Part shown: piece after piece, positions 12,939 to 25,080 of the stretch
Position numbering within the stretch: position 1 is the stretch's first letter
Layout of the letters: the number at the start of each line of letters is the position of its first letter
DNA from: Cucumis sativus
Taxonomy: Eukaryota; Streptophyta; Magnoliopsida; Cucurbitales; Cucurbitaceae
Assembly: GCF_000004075.3 (NCBI RefSeq)
Contig: NC_026655.2
Coordinates: 24,909,489 to 24,973,488, forward strand
DNA: 64,000 nt
Reading direction: 5' to 3'
Notes under the pieces: model-generated
Databases searched by the model: none
What the model saw: only the letters and a program-made list of their open reading frames with translations
Told to the model about the DNA's origin: nothing
Program-made: the position numbers and the translations under genes

Positions 12939-13916
12939 AAGAAGGAAGAAGAAGGAGAGTGGTGGAGAAAAGCCATAGCCAAAAGGAAACGATCAAAGGA
13001 AGGGAAGTTCGCATGGATGGCCTAAACCAAGAGGCCCAAATGAAAATTTGTTAATTTAGAAACGTTAACTCTTGTTTTCACTTAGGAAACATACATTTTA
13101 ATTGAGAAAATATGGAATGTTCAACCCAATCCAACCTAATTAATTAGGGTGTGAATAAATTATTATTGAAGCTGCAATGTTATATTATATATATTATATT
13201 TTAAATTTGATGTATACAATATTTAATCAATATGAGGTTTACTTTTTAGGTTTATATATATAATCGGGTTGGTCGAGTCAATCTAACCCTTCTTTGTAAT
13301 TAACTTTAATTTTTCTTCAATATTCTAACCCAACACAAAATATGAGTTGAATTGGTTAATCTACTTTTTTTTAAAGCTCCTAATTTCTAGGCAAAATTTA
13401 AACTTTTTTTTCTAATTTGAATTAGTTTTATTTAAGAATTTTCAAATTTTCAAATGGAGTGTAGGAATTCTAAATTTTTCTAAACTAAAAAAGAAAAAAG
13501 AATCTTTTTTAATTAAAAATAATTATATTCAAATTGAGTTTAGTTAATTGATAGTTAGTATATGATTTAAAGGTTGAATTCTCTATTTCTATAATGATTG
13601 TTCTAAAAGAATCAAATATCATAATGAACTAATGTGTATTTGAAAGTTTGCATCAAACATTTTGATTCACTTAAAAGAGGTGAACATGAAAATAAAGAAA
13701 GTGAGAGATAGAGATATATAATCCAAAATTTGTAGTAACATATTGTTACAATTATCATTATTTATTACTAGTAATGCCAAGGGAGTAAAGTGGTGTATTA
13801 ACATTATTTGCAAATGTCTCATTAAGTACTAGTGGAAATTCGAACCCATAACTTATTGTTATTGGAAAGATATAAATGTCAATTGAGCTAAACTTATGTT
13901 ATTATTCAAGTACAAA
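12939..13916. other. Spacer between PPR and RING genes
   Basis: AT-rich sequence holding the PPR promoter (right of 12938) and the RING gene 3' end (left of 13917). No ORF or RNA gene is supported. Confidence 0.5.
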
Positions 13917-14561
13917 TTAGTTCTCAAAATGGAAAAGGACTGACCTTCTACATAAGGGGCAAGAATCACTGTTATCCAACCACCTCAAAATACATAACTC
14001 GTGATACACATGTCCACATGATATCTTTAACACTACCTCTCTATTACTAGGGGATAATTCATCCAAACAAATACTACAATCACCCAAATCATTCCCAATC
14101 TTTTTCTGTTCCACCATGCTCACCTCGTTTCCCGTCAATTGTCTTGTCGAAAAAGATAACGGACACATCCAGGTGAAGTTGATGAAGTCGATGATGACGG
14201 CAATGTGAAAGCTCGCATTTGAGTTTTCATTAGCGACTTGGTTGGCAATTAGGAAAATATTCCTAGCCATAGCTTCGGAAGCAATGGAGTTAATGTTGAG
14301 AGAGGAAAACAATTGGGCTACGTAGAAGGTGAAAGAACTTGGTTCACCGTAGCTATGGAAAAAGTTGAAATGGAGAGGAAAAAAATTATTATCATAGTCA
14401 AGTAGAATCGGCAACGTTTGATGGATGATTTGGGGAGGAAAGTTGAACATGAGAGAGTGGCTAATACGTCTTTGAATTTCCAAAACTTGATGAAATCGAT
14501 GATTGGAAGGCCCGACATGCTGAACACGAAACTCGATTTGATGAAAAGTAGGAAAAGCCAT
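13917..14561 (-). CDS. RING-H2 zinc-finger protein, probable E3 ubiquitin ligase
   Basis: A single-exon frame of 214 codons. The last 50 residues form a RING-H2 domain: CSICLDEL, 16 residues between the second and third zinc ligands, then CGHVYHELC, a 10-residue gap, and CPLCR. All eight ligands (C3H2C3) are present, with W in the usual place before the last pair (RWLDNSDSCPLC). RING-H2 domains recruit an E2 and promote ubiquitin transfer. The N-terminal 160 residues are His/Phe-rich and match no domain I know. I see no clear transmembrane helix. The substrate is unknown. A broken copy of the 5' end of this gene lies upstream at 15.1-15.3 kb. Confidence 0.85.
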   Translation of the reverse strand: MAFPTFHQIEFRVQHVGPSNHRFHQVLEIQRRISHSLMFNFPPQIIHQTLPILLDYDNNFFPLHFNFFHSYGEPSSFTFYVAQLFSSLNINSIASEAMARNIFLIANQVANENSNASFHIAVIIDFINFTWMCPLSFSTRQLTGNEVSMVEQKKIGNDLGDCSICLDELSPSNREVVLKISCGHVYHELCILRWLDNSDSCPLCRRSVLFHFEN

Positions 14562-14933
14562 GAGAAATTGTTGTTGGGATTGTTAGGAGGGAGCATTGGC
14601 TTATTTATAAGCTGAGGGGAGAATCCAATTTGATTTAGGAAAATGTATGTCATTCCAATTTGATTTAGGAAAATATGATTACCATTTCATAAAAGGATTA
14701 GGAAATAGTAAGGACCAGATTAGCTAAGTTTATTGTTTTTATTATTATTATTATTGGCTGATTATTGTTTTTTCAATTTGAAGTTTAATTATTTTGTTAA
14801 ATTGCAATAATAATAATGATACTGATAAATTAATAAATGATTTTGATTCATTTTAATTTTTTAAGTTATGGAGTTTAAATTATAATTTTCTCTAAGTCAT
14901 AGGAATTCAAAACAAATATTTTTACTCCATTTT
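14562..14933. promoter_or_regulatory. Upstream region of the RING gene
   Basis: This contains the presumed promoter and leader of the RING gene, including the first copy (about 14722) of the block starting gattagctaagtttattg that is reiterated at 15.33-15.75 kb, and an ATT trinucleotide run (about 14740-14757). Confidence 0.5.
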
Positions 14934-15290
14934 GGAACAATTTTTGGTTGAGGAATTTCATCCAAACACCTTGCATTTTCCAAACAACTCAAACCCAAGT
15001 AAGCTGGAACGAGCTTTGCAACCAAAAATTGATCCTCGTATATGGGGTTTGTGATAATAATCTGGACGTGTATGGATTTGAGGGACATAGCTATGGAAAA
15101 AGTTGAAATGGAAGGAAAAAAGTGAAATCGGCAACATTTGATGGATGATTTGAATTTTCAAAATTTGATGATAAAATTGATTATTGGAAGGCCCGACAAG
15201 GTCTGACATGCTTAGCCCGAAACTTGATTAGATGGAAAGTGTAGAAAGTCATGAGATTATTAGATTATTTTTATAATTTTTTAGAGGGAG
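14934..15290 (-). pseudogene. Chimeric PPR-RING relic
   Basis: 14934-15086 matches 12630-12782 of the upstream PPR gene with scattered substitutions and a short deletion (shared blocks such as ccaaaaattgatcc and gtgtatggatttga). From about 15087 it switches to sequence matching the 5' part of the RING gene (about 14348-14565), sharing blocks such as agctatggaaaaagttgaa and tgatggatgattt. Piece order and strand are the same as in the source genes. This fits tandem duplication of the PPR-RING interval followed by an internal deletion of about 1.5 kb. Small gaps break both frames. Remaining open frames of 63 and 83 codons only echo the parents. Confidence 0.85.
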
Positions 15291-15328
15291 CATTGGTTGA
15301 TTTATGAAAATGCTATACCATTTCTGAT

Positions 15329-15755
15329 GAGATTAGCTAAGTTTATTGTTTGTTATTGTTAAATTGCAATAATAAGAAGTATAGAATTTATAAAAGAAAT
15401 TTAAATTAAGTGACTTAAGTGAGATTAGCTAAAATGCTATACCATTTGCGATCAGATTAGCTAAGTTTATTGTTTGTTATTGTTAAATTGCAATAATAAA
15501 AAGTATTAGAATTTATAAAAGAAATTTGATCAGATTAGCTAAGTTTATTGTTTGTTATTGTTAAATTGCAATAATAAAAAGTTAGAATTTATAAAAGAAA
15601 TTTAAATTAAGTGAGATTAGCTAAGTTTATTGTTTTCTTTTATTATTATTGTTTGTTGATTATTGTTTTTTTAATTTGAAGTTTAATTATTTTTGTTATT
15701 GTTAAATTGCAATAATAAGAAGTATAGAATTTATAAAAGAAATTTAAATTAAGTA
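15329..15755. repeat. Reiterated RING-upstream block, four imperfect copies
   Basis: Copies begin near 15329, 15450, 15528 and 15613. Each contains gattagctaagtttattg followed by ttgttaaattgcaataat and then agaatttataaaagaaattt. A fifth, older copy lies upstream of the intact RING gene at about 14722. The last copy (15613) also carries the longer middle segment seen at 14722, so it is probably the full-length form and the others are shortened. Confidence 0.85.
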
Positions 15756-15803
15756 AATATAGCACAATAATCTTGATTCTGAAAATTATTTCTAATCACT
15801 TTT

Positions 15804-15810
15804 AAAAAAA
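15804..15810 (-). terminator. Pol III T-run terminator
   Basis: Seven T residues on the minus strand directly after the tRNA-Gly discriminator base. Confidence 0.85.
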
Positions 15811-15881
15811 TGCACCAGCCGGGAATCGAACCCGGGTCTGTACCGTGGCAGGGTACTATTCTACCACTAGACCACTGGTGC
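15811..15881 (-). tRNA. trnG-GCC: tRNA-Gly (anticodon GCC)
   Basis: The minus strand reads as a complete 71-nt nuclear-type tRNA. Acceptor arms GCACCAG/CTGGTGC pair, with A as discriminator. The anticodon stem GTACC/GGTAC encloses loop CTGCCAC, giving anticodon GCC (15849-15847). The T arm contains GGTTCGATTCC, which is also the B box. There is no intron, and CCA is not encoded. Seven T residues follow at once (15810-15804 on the minus strand), a good Pol III terminator. Confidence 0.97.
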
Positions 15882-18012
15882 CACATATATATTTTAAACC
15901 CAATATATTTACTTGTTCTTAGTTTTCTAGTATAGGTCGGAAGAGTGCTTTTCAAATCTATTTAACTTTATACTCAACTTAATATACATGTGTACGAACA
16001 AAACTATTTAATTTTTAATATTTGTAGATAGCTTAGTGGTTACTTTATTTGTCAACCCTTATTCCAATTCAATTGAAATATTACACTCTTCTTCACTTAA
16101 GTTTAGCCTCATCCTCAATTTTATCTCCTAATTTATGGGTAAGTTTTGTAAAAAAAATTTCGTATTAGTTCATTTGTATTATTTATACTTGTGTTTTATT
16201 AATTCTTTAAATAATTTGTGGATTTTAAGTAAACTTGTTATGATATTGTTGTTATATGTTACTATGTTTTTTATTTATTCTCGTTACAATATTATGTTAT
16301 TGTAGATTTAATTCTAAATCTAAATGGATATTTTTTTAATAAAATTATTATTTATCGATTGAAATTACTCTCCAACACTTAACTAAAAAAAAAGCAAATT
16401 TTCAAAAAAATAAAATTAAAAAATGTAAATAAATGAGCAAGTTAACGAATTAAAGGAAAATAATAGACTTACTTATGATTGAGTCATAATAATATATTTG
16501 TAAGATATTTAACATTGGACTTCAATTTCAAGTTCGAGTTTTCATATTTAAACTATAATCGACTTTCTCTCGAGTCATAGGAAAATTCATATATTTTCAT
16601 CGTAATATCTACACGTTATATAATTAGATATGAATATTTATAATTGTTCTAGAAATATTATTAGATATATAAATGGTTTATAACCTTTTTTAAAAAAATG
16701 TAAGGGTAGAATGGAAAATTTAAGGGAATGGTTTGAGATTAATTTAATTTGGTAGGAGAAATCATAAATGCAATTAATATAAGAAAGCTATTGTGGAAAT
16801 AAGATAAGATTAGATGTCATATAATAAAAAAATGATAGATAATGCATTGTTTGATCCTATCTCTTTGATTGACTATTTAACTAATATAAAATATAATCAA
16901 AAGCAAAACTTTTTTTTTCATCTTTTGTGAATTATATTTTTATTTTAAGGGGAGTTGGAAACCTAATAGATGATATCAAAATTGTTTATTAATTGAGCCT
17001 CTAAATTTTAATTAATTAAATGAGGAGATAATTAAGATTTGTTTATTTGGTATTGAGATTTTGATAAATAACTAAAGAAGCAAATTCTAACATTTAGATA
17101 ATATCATTTTAGTTTAGTTAGATTTTAACTAATTTATTGAGGTAGTTAAATAATAACAATAACATTTTTACACGAGTATAGTTTCTAACATTGCGACTAA
17201 ATTCCTATAATTAAGAGTATAGATAAGGACTATAATTAAACAAACTTTAAAATATAGAGACCAAAACAGTATCTTAACAAAAATTAATGATGTACTATAC
17301 TGTATTGTTAATGGTTAGATGGAAAATGGTATTATTATTATTATTCAATATTTCTTTCATAACTTGCTAATGTAATGACTCGTGAATTAGTATAAGTTTA
17401 TGTTGATTTCTGTTCAGTCCTTATTTATACTGTGATAATATTTTCGTCAACCATTGTTAGTTGATCTTAATTAGATCATTTGATTTGTTACCAAAATAAT
17501 AGTTTAAGAAAAGAAGCATTAGACTCTTGCCAATCACTCTATAAAAAGGAATATGATGGATGAGTCACGAGACCATGTGAGATGCAATCTATAAAGTTGT
17601 TAGAACGTTGAAACACGAACAAATCATAGGTAATGAATTAAGTCATGGTGGAACAAAAATCTTAACTATTTGGAGCGTGGGGTTACACTAATTATGGAGA
17701 AATGATCATCAAACAAAAAAAATTCTCCATTCTTAAATCTAAAATTATTTCGGCTTAAAATCGTTTTTTACTCTGAATTTCTAAATATTTATTAATTCTT
17801 CTATTTTTAAAATTTTCATATAATTAATTAATTATATAGAAAGAGGAAAGAAAAAGAAAAAGAGGAAATCCACTTTAAATGGCTTAAAAAAGGAATGACC
17901 AGAAATCCAGGGGCCCTACGTGAATACGTGGCCAGGGTCCCATGCTTCAAGTTTATCCACAAATGTAAGTCTCCAAATCTATGCTTCCCTTTCTATGACC
18001 CACTTGACAAAA

Positions 18013-18038
18013 GATATATATATATATATATATATATT
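18013..18038. repeat. (TA)n microsatellite
   Basis: A run of about 13 TA units. Shorter TA runs occur at 19080-19097 and 19353-19372. Confidence 0.9.
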
Positions 18039-18789
18039 GGTCGATATTTTACGGACATGGATAGAAATTTATTAGTATTTATCGAGGTTTATAATATCAT
18101 TAGTAAAATTTAATTTTTTTAAATATTTTAAACAATTTTAATAGAAGAAATTATTTTAAAAATATATTATTTGATAAAATATTTTCATTTGTAAAAAATA
18201 AAATATAATGAATCTTTGTTGAGTGGTTTTGGTGTATGAAATGTAAATATTTTGTCATTTTTTTTGTATTTGTGAAAAAAAGTTATTATGTACATGTTTC
18301 TTATACAATTTTGATAGGTACACACTTAATTTTTATTTAATTTTAATAAAAGAATTTTAGAAATATTAATTCAATATTCCAAAATTAAATTTTAGTAAAA
18401 ATGGTTAAATAATAATGATTACGTTTTCAAATTTTATATTGATAAGGTATGATGAACTAAAATAAGACAATTGAAAAACTATATTGATTTAAGTAAACAG
18501 AATTGAAACTATAGGAAACAAAATTATTATTATTTTCCAATAATGGTTTGTTGGATATTTATAAATTATGCAAAAAAAAAAGAAAATGAAAAGATTTTTT
18601 TAAAGCAAAATTCAGGGATTTTCTTTAAAAAAAAATAATCGAATTTGGATTTCCTGATTTATTTTCTTTCTTTAATCTAAATAAGAGATTTATGGATTTT
18701 TTTTTCTCTTTTTTAATAATGGATAATTTAATTAAGATAATATCATTACGCAATATAAGAAAAATCATTAAAAAAAAAAAGCAGATATT

Positions 18790-18958
18790 TTTAAAAATAA
18801 AAAAATAAATTAAAAGATGTATAAGTATTGCAAAATTTTGGATTATATTGTTATAGTCATTAATCACTTTTATCTAGTGTTATCTAGTGATTATCAGTAA
18901 TAAAGTTAAAATTTTTGTTATAGATGGTAAATATTTTGTAAAATTTGCTATTTTTTAA
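18790..18958. repeat. Foldback (MITE-like) element, family A
   Basis: The right end reads ggtaaatattttgtaaaatt then tgctattttt; the left end is an imperfect inverted copy (aaaaataaattaaaa). The centre has tatctagtg repeats. The same design recurs at 63305-63454 and, more decayed, near 51270 and 57255. No coding capacity. Confidence 0.6.
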
Positions 18959-20055
18959 AATTTTCATTGAAAAAGTAACAAAATCAAATATATATTTATA
19001 TTCATACAATTTAAACATAAATTTAAAATGGAATTTTAACTTAAAATTAAAAAACATTTGTATAGAAATTAAGAGTAATTATATATATATATATATAAAA
19101 CTTCAACCGTTTTCATCAAAAACTAAAGTTTAGGGTTTAAAGTTTAGAAAACCGTCAAGTTGTGAGCGTTTTTTATAATTTAAGTTTTTTTGGATTTATT
19201 TTTAAAAACATTAGTATGAAGTAGAATACCGAATAAGAAATTCATAGATAGAATTGATGTTTATAAGTTTAATTTTTAAAAATAGAAGCAAAGCTACTTG
19301 ATCACCAAACGAGCGAGATCTTAATGCTTCAAAAAGACGTGATCAGTTAATTGATATATATATATATATATAAAAAGAAAGATTTAAATATTTTATGAGG
19401 AGGAAAAGGGTTTGAGGAAAGAGTCCTCTCTTCCTATCAACAAACTAAGCAACAACTCGACAATGTTGATAAACTTGAATAATGTGGATCCTACGTGTCA
19501 TTCTTTCTTTTTTAAATCATATGATTCTTTTTTTCTTTTAAATTTTGAAAAACATTTTGAAAGTCAAAACTCTAAGGCTCCATTTTTTTTTTGTTGGATT
19601 ACTATTTTCATTTTTATTTTGAGTTTGAAATTGGTGATGAAAAAAAATAGAGATTTCAAAAATAAAAAAGTAGAAGTAAAATCAATATAAGAATATCGAA
19701 AAGTTATATAAGTTATCGTTCAACTAAAGAGAGTATTTGAGTCAATTGAAATATTTGATATTCATTTATTTTTCTTATGATAATGTGATATTTAGTTTTT
19801 ATTCAACAAGCTTGATTTCCCCTAAATTTAAAATAATAATAATAATAGTAATTTATCACGATTGTATCAATTTAAATTTCAAACTAATCAATTTAAACTT
19901 TAAACTTTTATAAGTATATCAATTTAAACTTCGAACTATAACAGTGGTATAAATTTAAACTTTTGTTTTATTTAAATAAAAATAAAAATGTTATTTTAAT
20001 TTTTAACCAATAAAAAGGGGAAAGGAAACATCAGGTTGAGAAGTTATATTCAAAG

Positions 20056-23000
20056 ATGATGGACAGAGTCTTATTCTCCGTCGACGGAATCTCCGACCAA
20101 TTCTGGCCCTCGCAGGACCCGCCCGAGGAATCATCGAAACTGAACCGGAGCGCATCCGAGTGGTCTTTTCGGAGGTTTCTTCAAGAAGCTGCCTCCGTAT
20201 CGGATTCCTCCGTTTCTCCGCCTCCTGCTTCACCTTCAAACGCCGTAGAAATCAAGGAATCTGGAGAGAGATTGAAGCAGAGTAAGGAGAAACAGAGTAA
20301 TCGGAATAATGGTGGAATTCAGAAAGAAAGGAAGAAAAGTAGCGGCGGAGATTCGGAGGAGTATCGCGCGTTTCTGAAAAGTAAACTGAATCTGGCGTGT
20401 GCGGCGGTGGCTATGTGTAGAGTAAGATTTTTCTAGTTACTCTCTCTCTCTCTCTTTCTCTTTTGTTTGATCTGTTCTAAAAGATCGATGAAGATCAAGC
20501 ACTGTTTCTTTTTCTTTTTGGTGGTGGGTTGTCCAACCCCACCGGCCACCACACATAATCCATCGACAAACCTCATCTTTTTTCTTACTTCCTCTCCAAC
20601 CATTTTTCCACTTACAAGTCGCCATTGACGTCTTGGGTAACCACCATTGTAAGCAACTAACCCATAATCATTCAACTACTTTCGATGGAGATCAGACCCA
20701 TAGGTAGCGATGAATTTGAATGACCACCTTGGGAAGCCAAACTCTAGCAATTTACTTTCGATAGACGAGTTCGACGATCAATGTATACATTCATAACAAA
20801 CTATAATCTTGCAATTTAACATAAGATACCATTTTCAAAATAAATAATACCCCTTTAATGATCTACTTTTGTTTTGTTTTGTCTTTTCTAATACATATTT
20901 TACTTATATATTTCACATATTTTATATACCTCAAGTAGTAGGTTACATGCACACAATGCTTAAATTTATGTGTAAAATTCAAATTGACACTTGGATGAAG
21001 TATTGGAATTTTGGAAACAGATGTGTGTAATTAAATAATTCACACCAAAAACTAAAAATATAATAAAAATTTTAGATTTTAATGGATAGACACCAATGTC
21101 TATATGGACGTTGGTTGGATATGAAAATTTGTTATATTTGATCAAATTTATCATTTTTAACCCTTATAAAAAAACCTAACAAGATAATATACTTATTTAA
21201 AATACCAAAAATTGCATTAAATCTTATTTATTTAATATATTTGTTTTATGTTTTTCAAAACTTGACCACATGGAATAAAAATTGAAAAACAAATAAGCCA
21301 AAATAATTATGAAATTGAGTATTTAATTTATTTTTTTTGATAGGTTGTTTGATAACTTTTTTATTTTTTATTTAGTTTTTGAAAATTAGGTTATGGACAT
21401 CATTTCCACCTTCTAATTTTTCTTAAAAAAATCTATTTTCTACCCATGTTTTTAAAAAACTAACCAAAGTTTTGAAATTAAAAGAATGTTTTTGAAATTC
21501 TGGTAAGAATTCAACTCCATTACATACAAAAAAATTTGTAAAATATTATAAGCAAATAAACTTTAACTTTAGAAACAAAAAATCAAATAGTTATCAAACT
21601 TACTCTAAACTCGTACCTTCTACTATTACACTTTTATTGGAATATCCTCGTTTAGTTGTTGCTTGGTATTGATGCTTCATTCAAGTGACGAGTTTAGATT
21701 ACAACTAAATTGTGTTTATACATACATAATGGTTACAAAGTAGCTTTATTTTATTTAACATATGATAGAAAGATCAAACTTCTAATCGTACAAACATTAC
21801 ATTAGTTCAACTAATGATCGTTCTTACGGATTCATGTCACAACAGGGATCTTTTAGGAAGAGTCGAGATTCTTGTGCAAGTTCCACTCTAGCTCAAAATA
21901 TGTCACACTTGCCATCCCAATCCCCTTCAAAAGGTTTGCCCTACTCCATCGTATACTGATATCAAATTTTACTTATATTAATGTCGATAGATTTCAAAAA
22001 TAGAAAATATTGACAAACTATTTATACTCCAAACAGTAAAACTAACAAAAGACAAAAATTCATTATACTTGGTTTTTTTGGAAAGTATAAATATTTTGTC
22101 AAAGATTCTATTTTTTACCATCTTCCTTTCGAAAAAAAATTATAAAAACAAAAATTTCAAAAAATAAATAGTTATTTTTATGATTTTTAAACAAAATTGA
22201 AATGTATATTATTCATTATATTATATTTACACTAATGGTATTTCATTGCTTATATTTTTATGTTTTGTGGTTTTTTTCTACAACATAATCAAAATATCGA
22301 CTCACCTCATGTCAATATTGAACCCACAAAACTATGAAAGTATCAATTGAAATATCAACATGTCGACTGAAATTCAATATTTTGTTGCTACCTACTTTTT
22401 TTCAATAATATGTAAGTTAAAGGATCAAATCCTATACTTCAATATTGATGGTACAAGTTCATGTAAGTATATATTTTAACCTATGACATAGTTAGAAAAG
22501 ATAAAAACTCCTTAACCTCTAAATTATTACTTATGCCAACAAGTTGAAGACATGGACATGCTATTTTGATAATATTTATTTCAACAAGACATTATTTTGA
22601 GAAACAACAGATCATGAATAAATGATAGAAAAAACATGACATATTAGAAGTTGAATATAACAATATAAAAATGAAATCTAGTTTAAGAACATTTAAATCT
22701 ACTTTTTGAAGATTTCACTAACTTATTACCTAGAAATTTAATATCAATTATTAGTCCAACACTTATAAGAAGAACAATAATCTCCAATAATAGGTGGCTG
22801 AAAAAAGTTATATTTATTTTCAGTTCAGGAGGTTAAAATAAATTATGAAGGTCACAAGATAATGACATTAATGAACCTTTAGGGATTTGTTGCTCACCTT
22901 GTGTACAAAAGAGGGATGGAATTCAAGTCAGCTCAGCAAACATATCATCCTCCAGAGAGCAAACTGATGAAGAAGATGATGTTGAAGGAGAAAATGATAT

Positions 23001-24029
23001 GAATGAGCAAATGGATCCTGCATCCGCGAAACGTATTAGAAGGTAGCATTTCTAGCATTTCGATTTAATTATAAAATTTTACGTTGATGCCTATTAGACA
23101 CATGTTAACTGTATAGTGACAAATTAGCACACTTGTCCAATGGACTTTGATAATGCTATCAGTGAGGACTAGATAAGAACATAATTCAAAATTCAGAGAT
23201 TTAAGACTAGTTATACATAATAGTTGTGGTTGTGTGGACTAAAGAAACTTTGAGAAAAAATTTGTTATGTAGACACTAACATAGTTGTTTTCATCAGAAT
23301 GCTTTCTAATAGAGAATCAGCTAGACGCTCAAGAAAAAGAAAGCAAGCACATTTGACAGAGCTCGAGACACAGGTGATCATATAACTTATCTTTGTCTCA
23401 GAATGTATATAATATTATTGTTATCAACCAGTGATAAGCCAACACGATCCATATTATTTATAGGTTGCTGAATTAAGACATGAAAATTCAACACTACTGA
23501 AGCGTTTCAGTGATATAAGCCAAAAGTACAATGAAGCAGCGGTTAATAACAGAGTTCTGAAAGCTGACCTTGAAACTTTGAGAGCTAAGGTAAGTCGATG
23601 GCTGATTTTGATTTGAGGGAGTTGAGACAGCAATATAAAACTAAAGCTTGATCTTCGTTTGTTCTAACTTCTCTCTTGATATGACATTGCCAATGATTCC
23701 ATTTTCAGGTACAAATGGCTGAAGAAACCGTAAAGCGAATCACTGGTACAAAATCTATGTTCCATGCCATGTCGGAAGTATCCTCAATTAGCATCCAATC
23801 ATTTGAGGGAAGCCCTTCAGAGATATCAACAGATGCACATAACAGTCATATTGCAGACATTTCTTCTGCAAATATTCAGAAGAATTCTCTGGAAATGGCA
23901 ACCGTACCGAGGAACAAGATGGCAAGAACAGCTTCCTTGCGGCGAGTGGCAAGCTTGGAGCATCTTCAGAAGCGCATCCGAGGGAGTTCAAGCATCTGTC
24001 ATCCATCAGGAAAGGGTGATCAGCAGTAA
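20056..24029 (+). CDS. Group C bZIP transcription factor (CPRF2/bZIP63/bZIP10-like)
   Basis: Exons are 20056-20421, 21846-21933, 22883-23042, 23298-23373, 23464-23589 and 23709-24029, joining in frame to 378 aa. The basic region is [16 protein letters not shown], near residues 209-224, with the invariant N-x7-R. A leucine/hydrophobic heptad series follows across exons 4-5 (L227, L234, L241, then I248). The exon pattern, with the basic region split by introns, fits plant group C. The N-terminus [19 protein letters not shown] and the later [16 protein letters not shown] are group C hallmarks. The C-terminus has [20 protein letters not shown]. In AtbZIP63 the matching serines are SnRK1 phosphosites linked to energy starvation. 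Expected role: a nuclear factor that binds ACGT-core sites as homo- or heterodimers with group S1 bZIPs. All landmarks are intact. Confidence 0.93.
21996..22116. repeat. Foldback (MITE-like) element, family B
   Basis: Its ends are imperfect inverted repeats: the left end aaaaatagaaaatattgac plus aaactatttatact answers the right end agtataaatattttgtcaaa plus gattctatttttt. It lies in bZIP intron 2. Related copies occur near 35128-35250 and 60066-60175. Non-coding. Confidence 0.6.
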
Positions 24030-25080
24030 CAGTTGTGATCTTGTTGATGTATGAAAGATATCCTGTAATATTCTTTAAACGAACAGCTTTCCAATTTTAA
24101 ATGAAACTTACTTTTAAGAATGAGGTGACATTTCGAGAATAGTGTGTTACCTTTTTTATTTAAGTGCTTTGGCACAGTGTTTTCTCCAAAAATACTTCCA
24201 AATGTTAGAATTTTTTAAGTTGCTTTTTGACAACATAAAATAAACTGAGCTCCTTTTAGAGTGTAAAGTGTTTTAAATTGAATTAAATATTTTCCACAGT
24301 TTCCTCTAAAAATACTTTCAAATGATATGTTCAATAGCATTTTTAGTCTTTCAAGTTCCATGTCTGGGTCAAAAAGCTTGATCTCTCGAAAATCGGGTGT
24401 TGGCAAAAGGTGCTGGTGTCCCTACCAAAAAGTGGTGGAGAGTTATACATTTCTGTATTCTTTTTTTAAAAGGAAACAAGCTTCTTTATTACTAATAAAC
24501 TCAATGTACAAGAGATCTATATAATGAGAATAATAGGGAAGTCAAGAAATGGAGGGAGAGAGAGGATAAGTAGGGGCACCTGGACATTCGGTATTTGAAA
24601 CTCATGAACCCATTAGACATAAAATTGAAAGTTTAATTTTCTATTTGACAATTTTATATTTAATAGATTCACCCATGTTAAAAAAAATGTTGATGATGTT
24701 AGGAACCTATTAGACACAAAATTGAAAATTTAGAGACCTATTTGACATTTTCTAAGTTCTATGGACCTATGAGACACAAATATGAAAGTAAGACTGAGCT
24801 TGCAATTTAGGTTTTCTTTTTCTAATTATACTTTTATTTTCTTTGTATAGGTTTCTTAAAAACAACAAGCAAACAGGTTTTTGAAAAAAGCATTTGTTAT
24901 GCTTTTGAAAGTTTGGCTATGATGTTTTCTTTAAGAGATAGATAGAAGGAAATTAGAAACAAAGAAAAATAGTCATAAAAAATTTAGAAAAAGAAAACAA
25001 AAATGCTATTCCACATATCATAAACAACTCTCTACCGTCCACATTAAAAGTTTTATAAATTGAAACTAATTGTACAATAC
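24030..25080. other. Spacer between bZIP and second PPR gene
   Basis: The left part holds the bZIP 3' UTR. A LINE-like tail (acaagcttctttatta near 24476) and a degenerate internal repeat (about 24590-24800, phrases like cctattagacacaaaattga) suggest decayed transposon DNA. No gene is supported. Confidence 0.5.

Larger units (their letters stand above)
15882..20055. other. AT-rich intergenic region
   Basis: About 4.2 kb of very AT-rich DNA without a credible gene. It holds three TA runs (about 18013-18038, 19080-19097, 19353-19372), a foldback repeat copy (18790-18958) and many homopolymer tracts. The right end, from about 19980, should be the promoter and leader of the bZIP gene. Confidence 0.6.

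Noticed and set aside
15749-15955. 68-codon frame over the tRNA
   Set aside because: It runs through the tRNA-Gly gene and its terminator and has no independent support.
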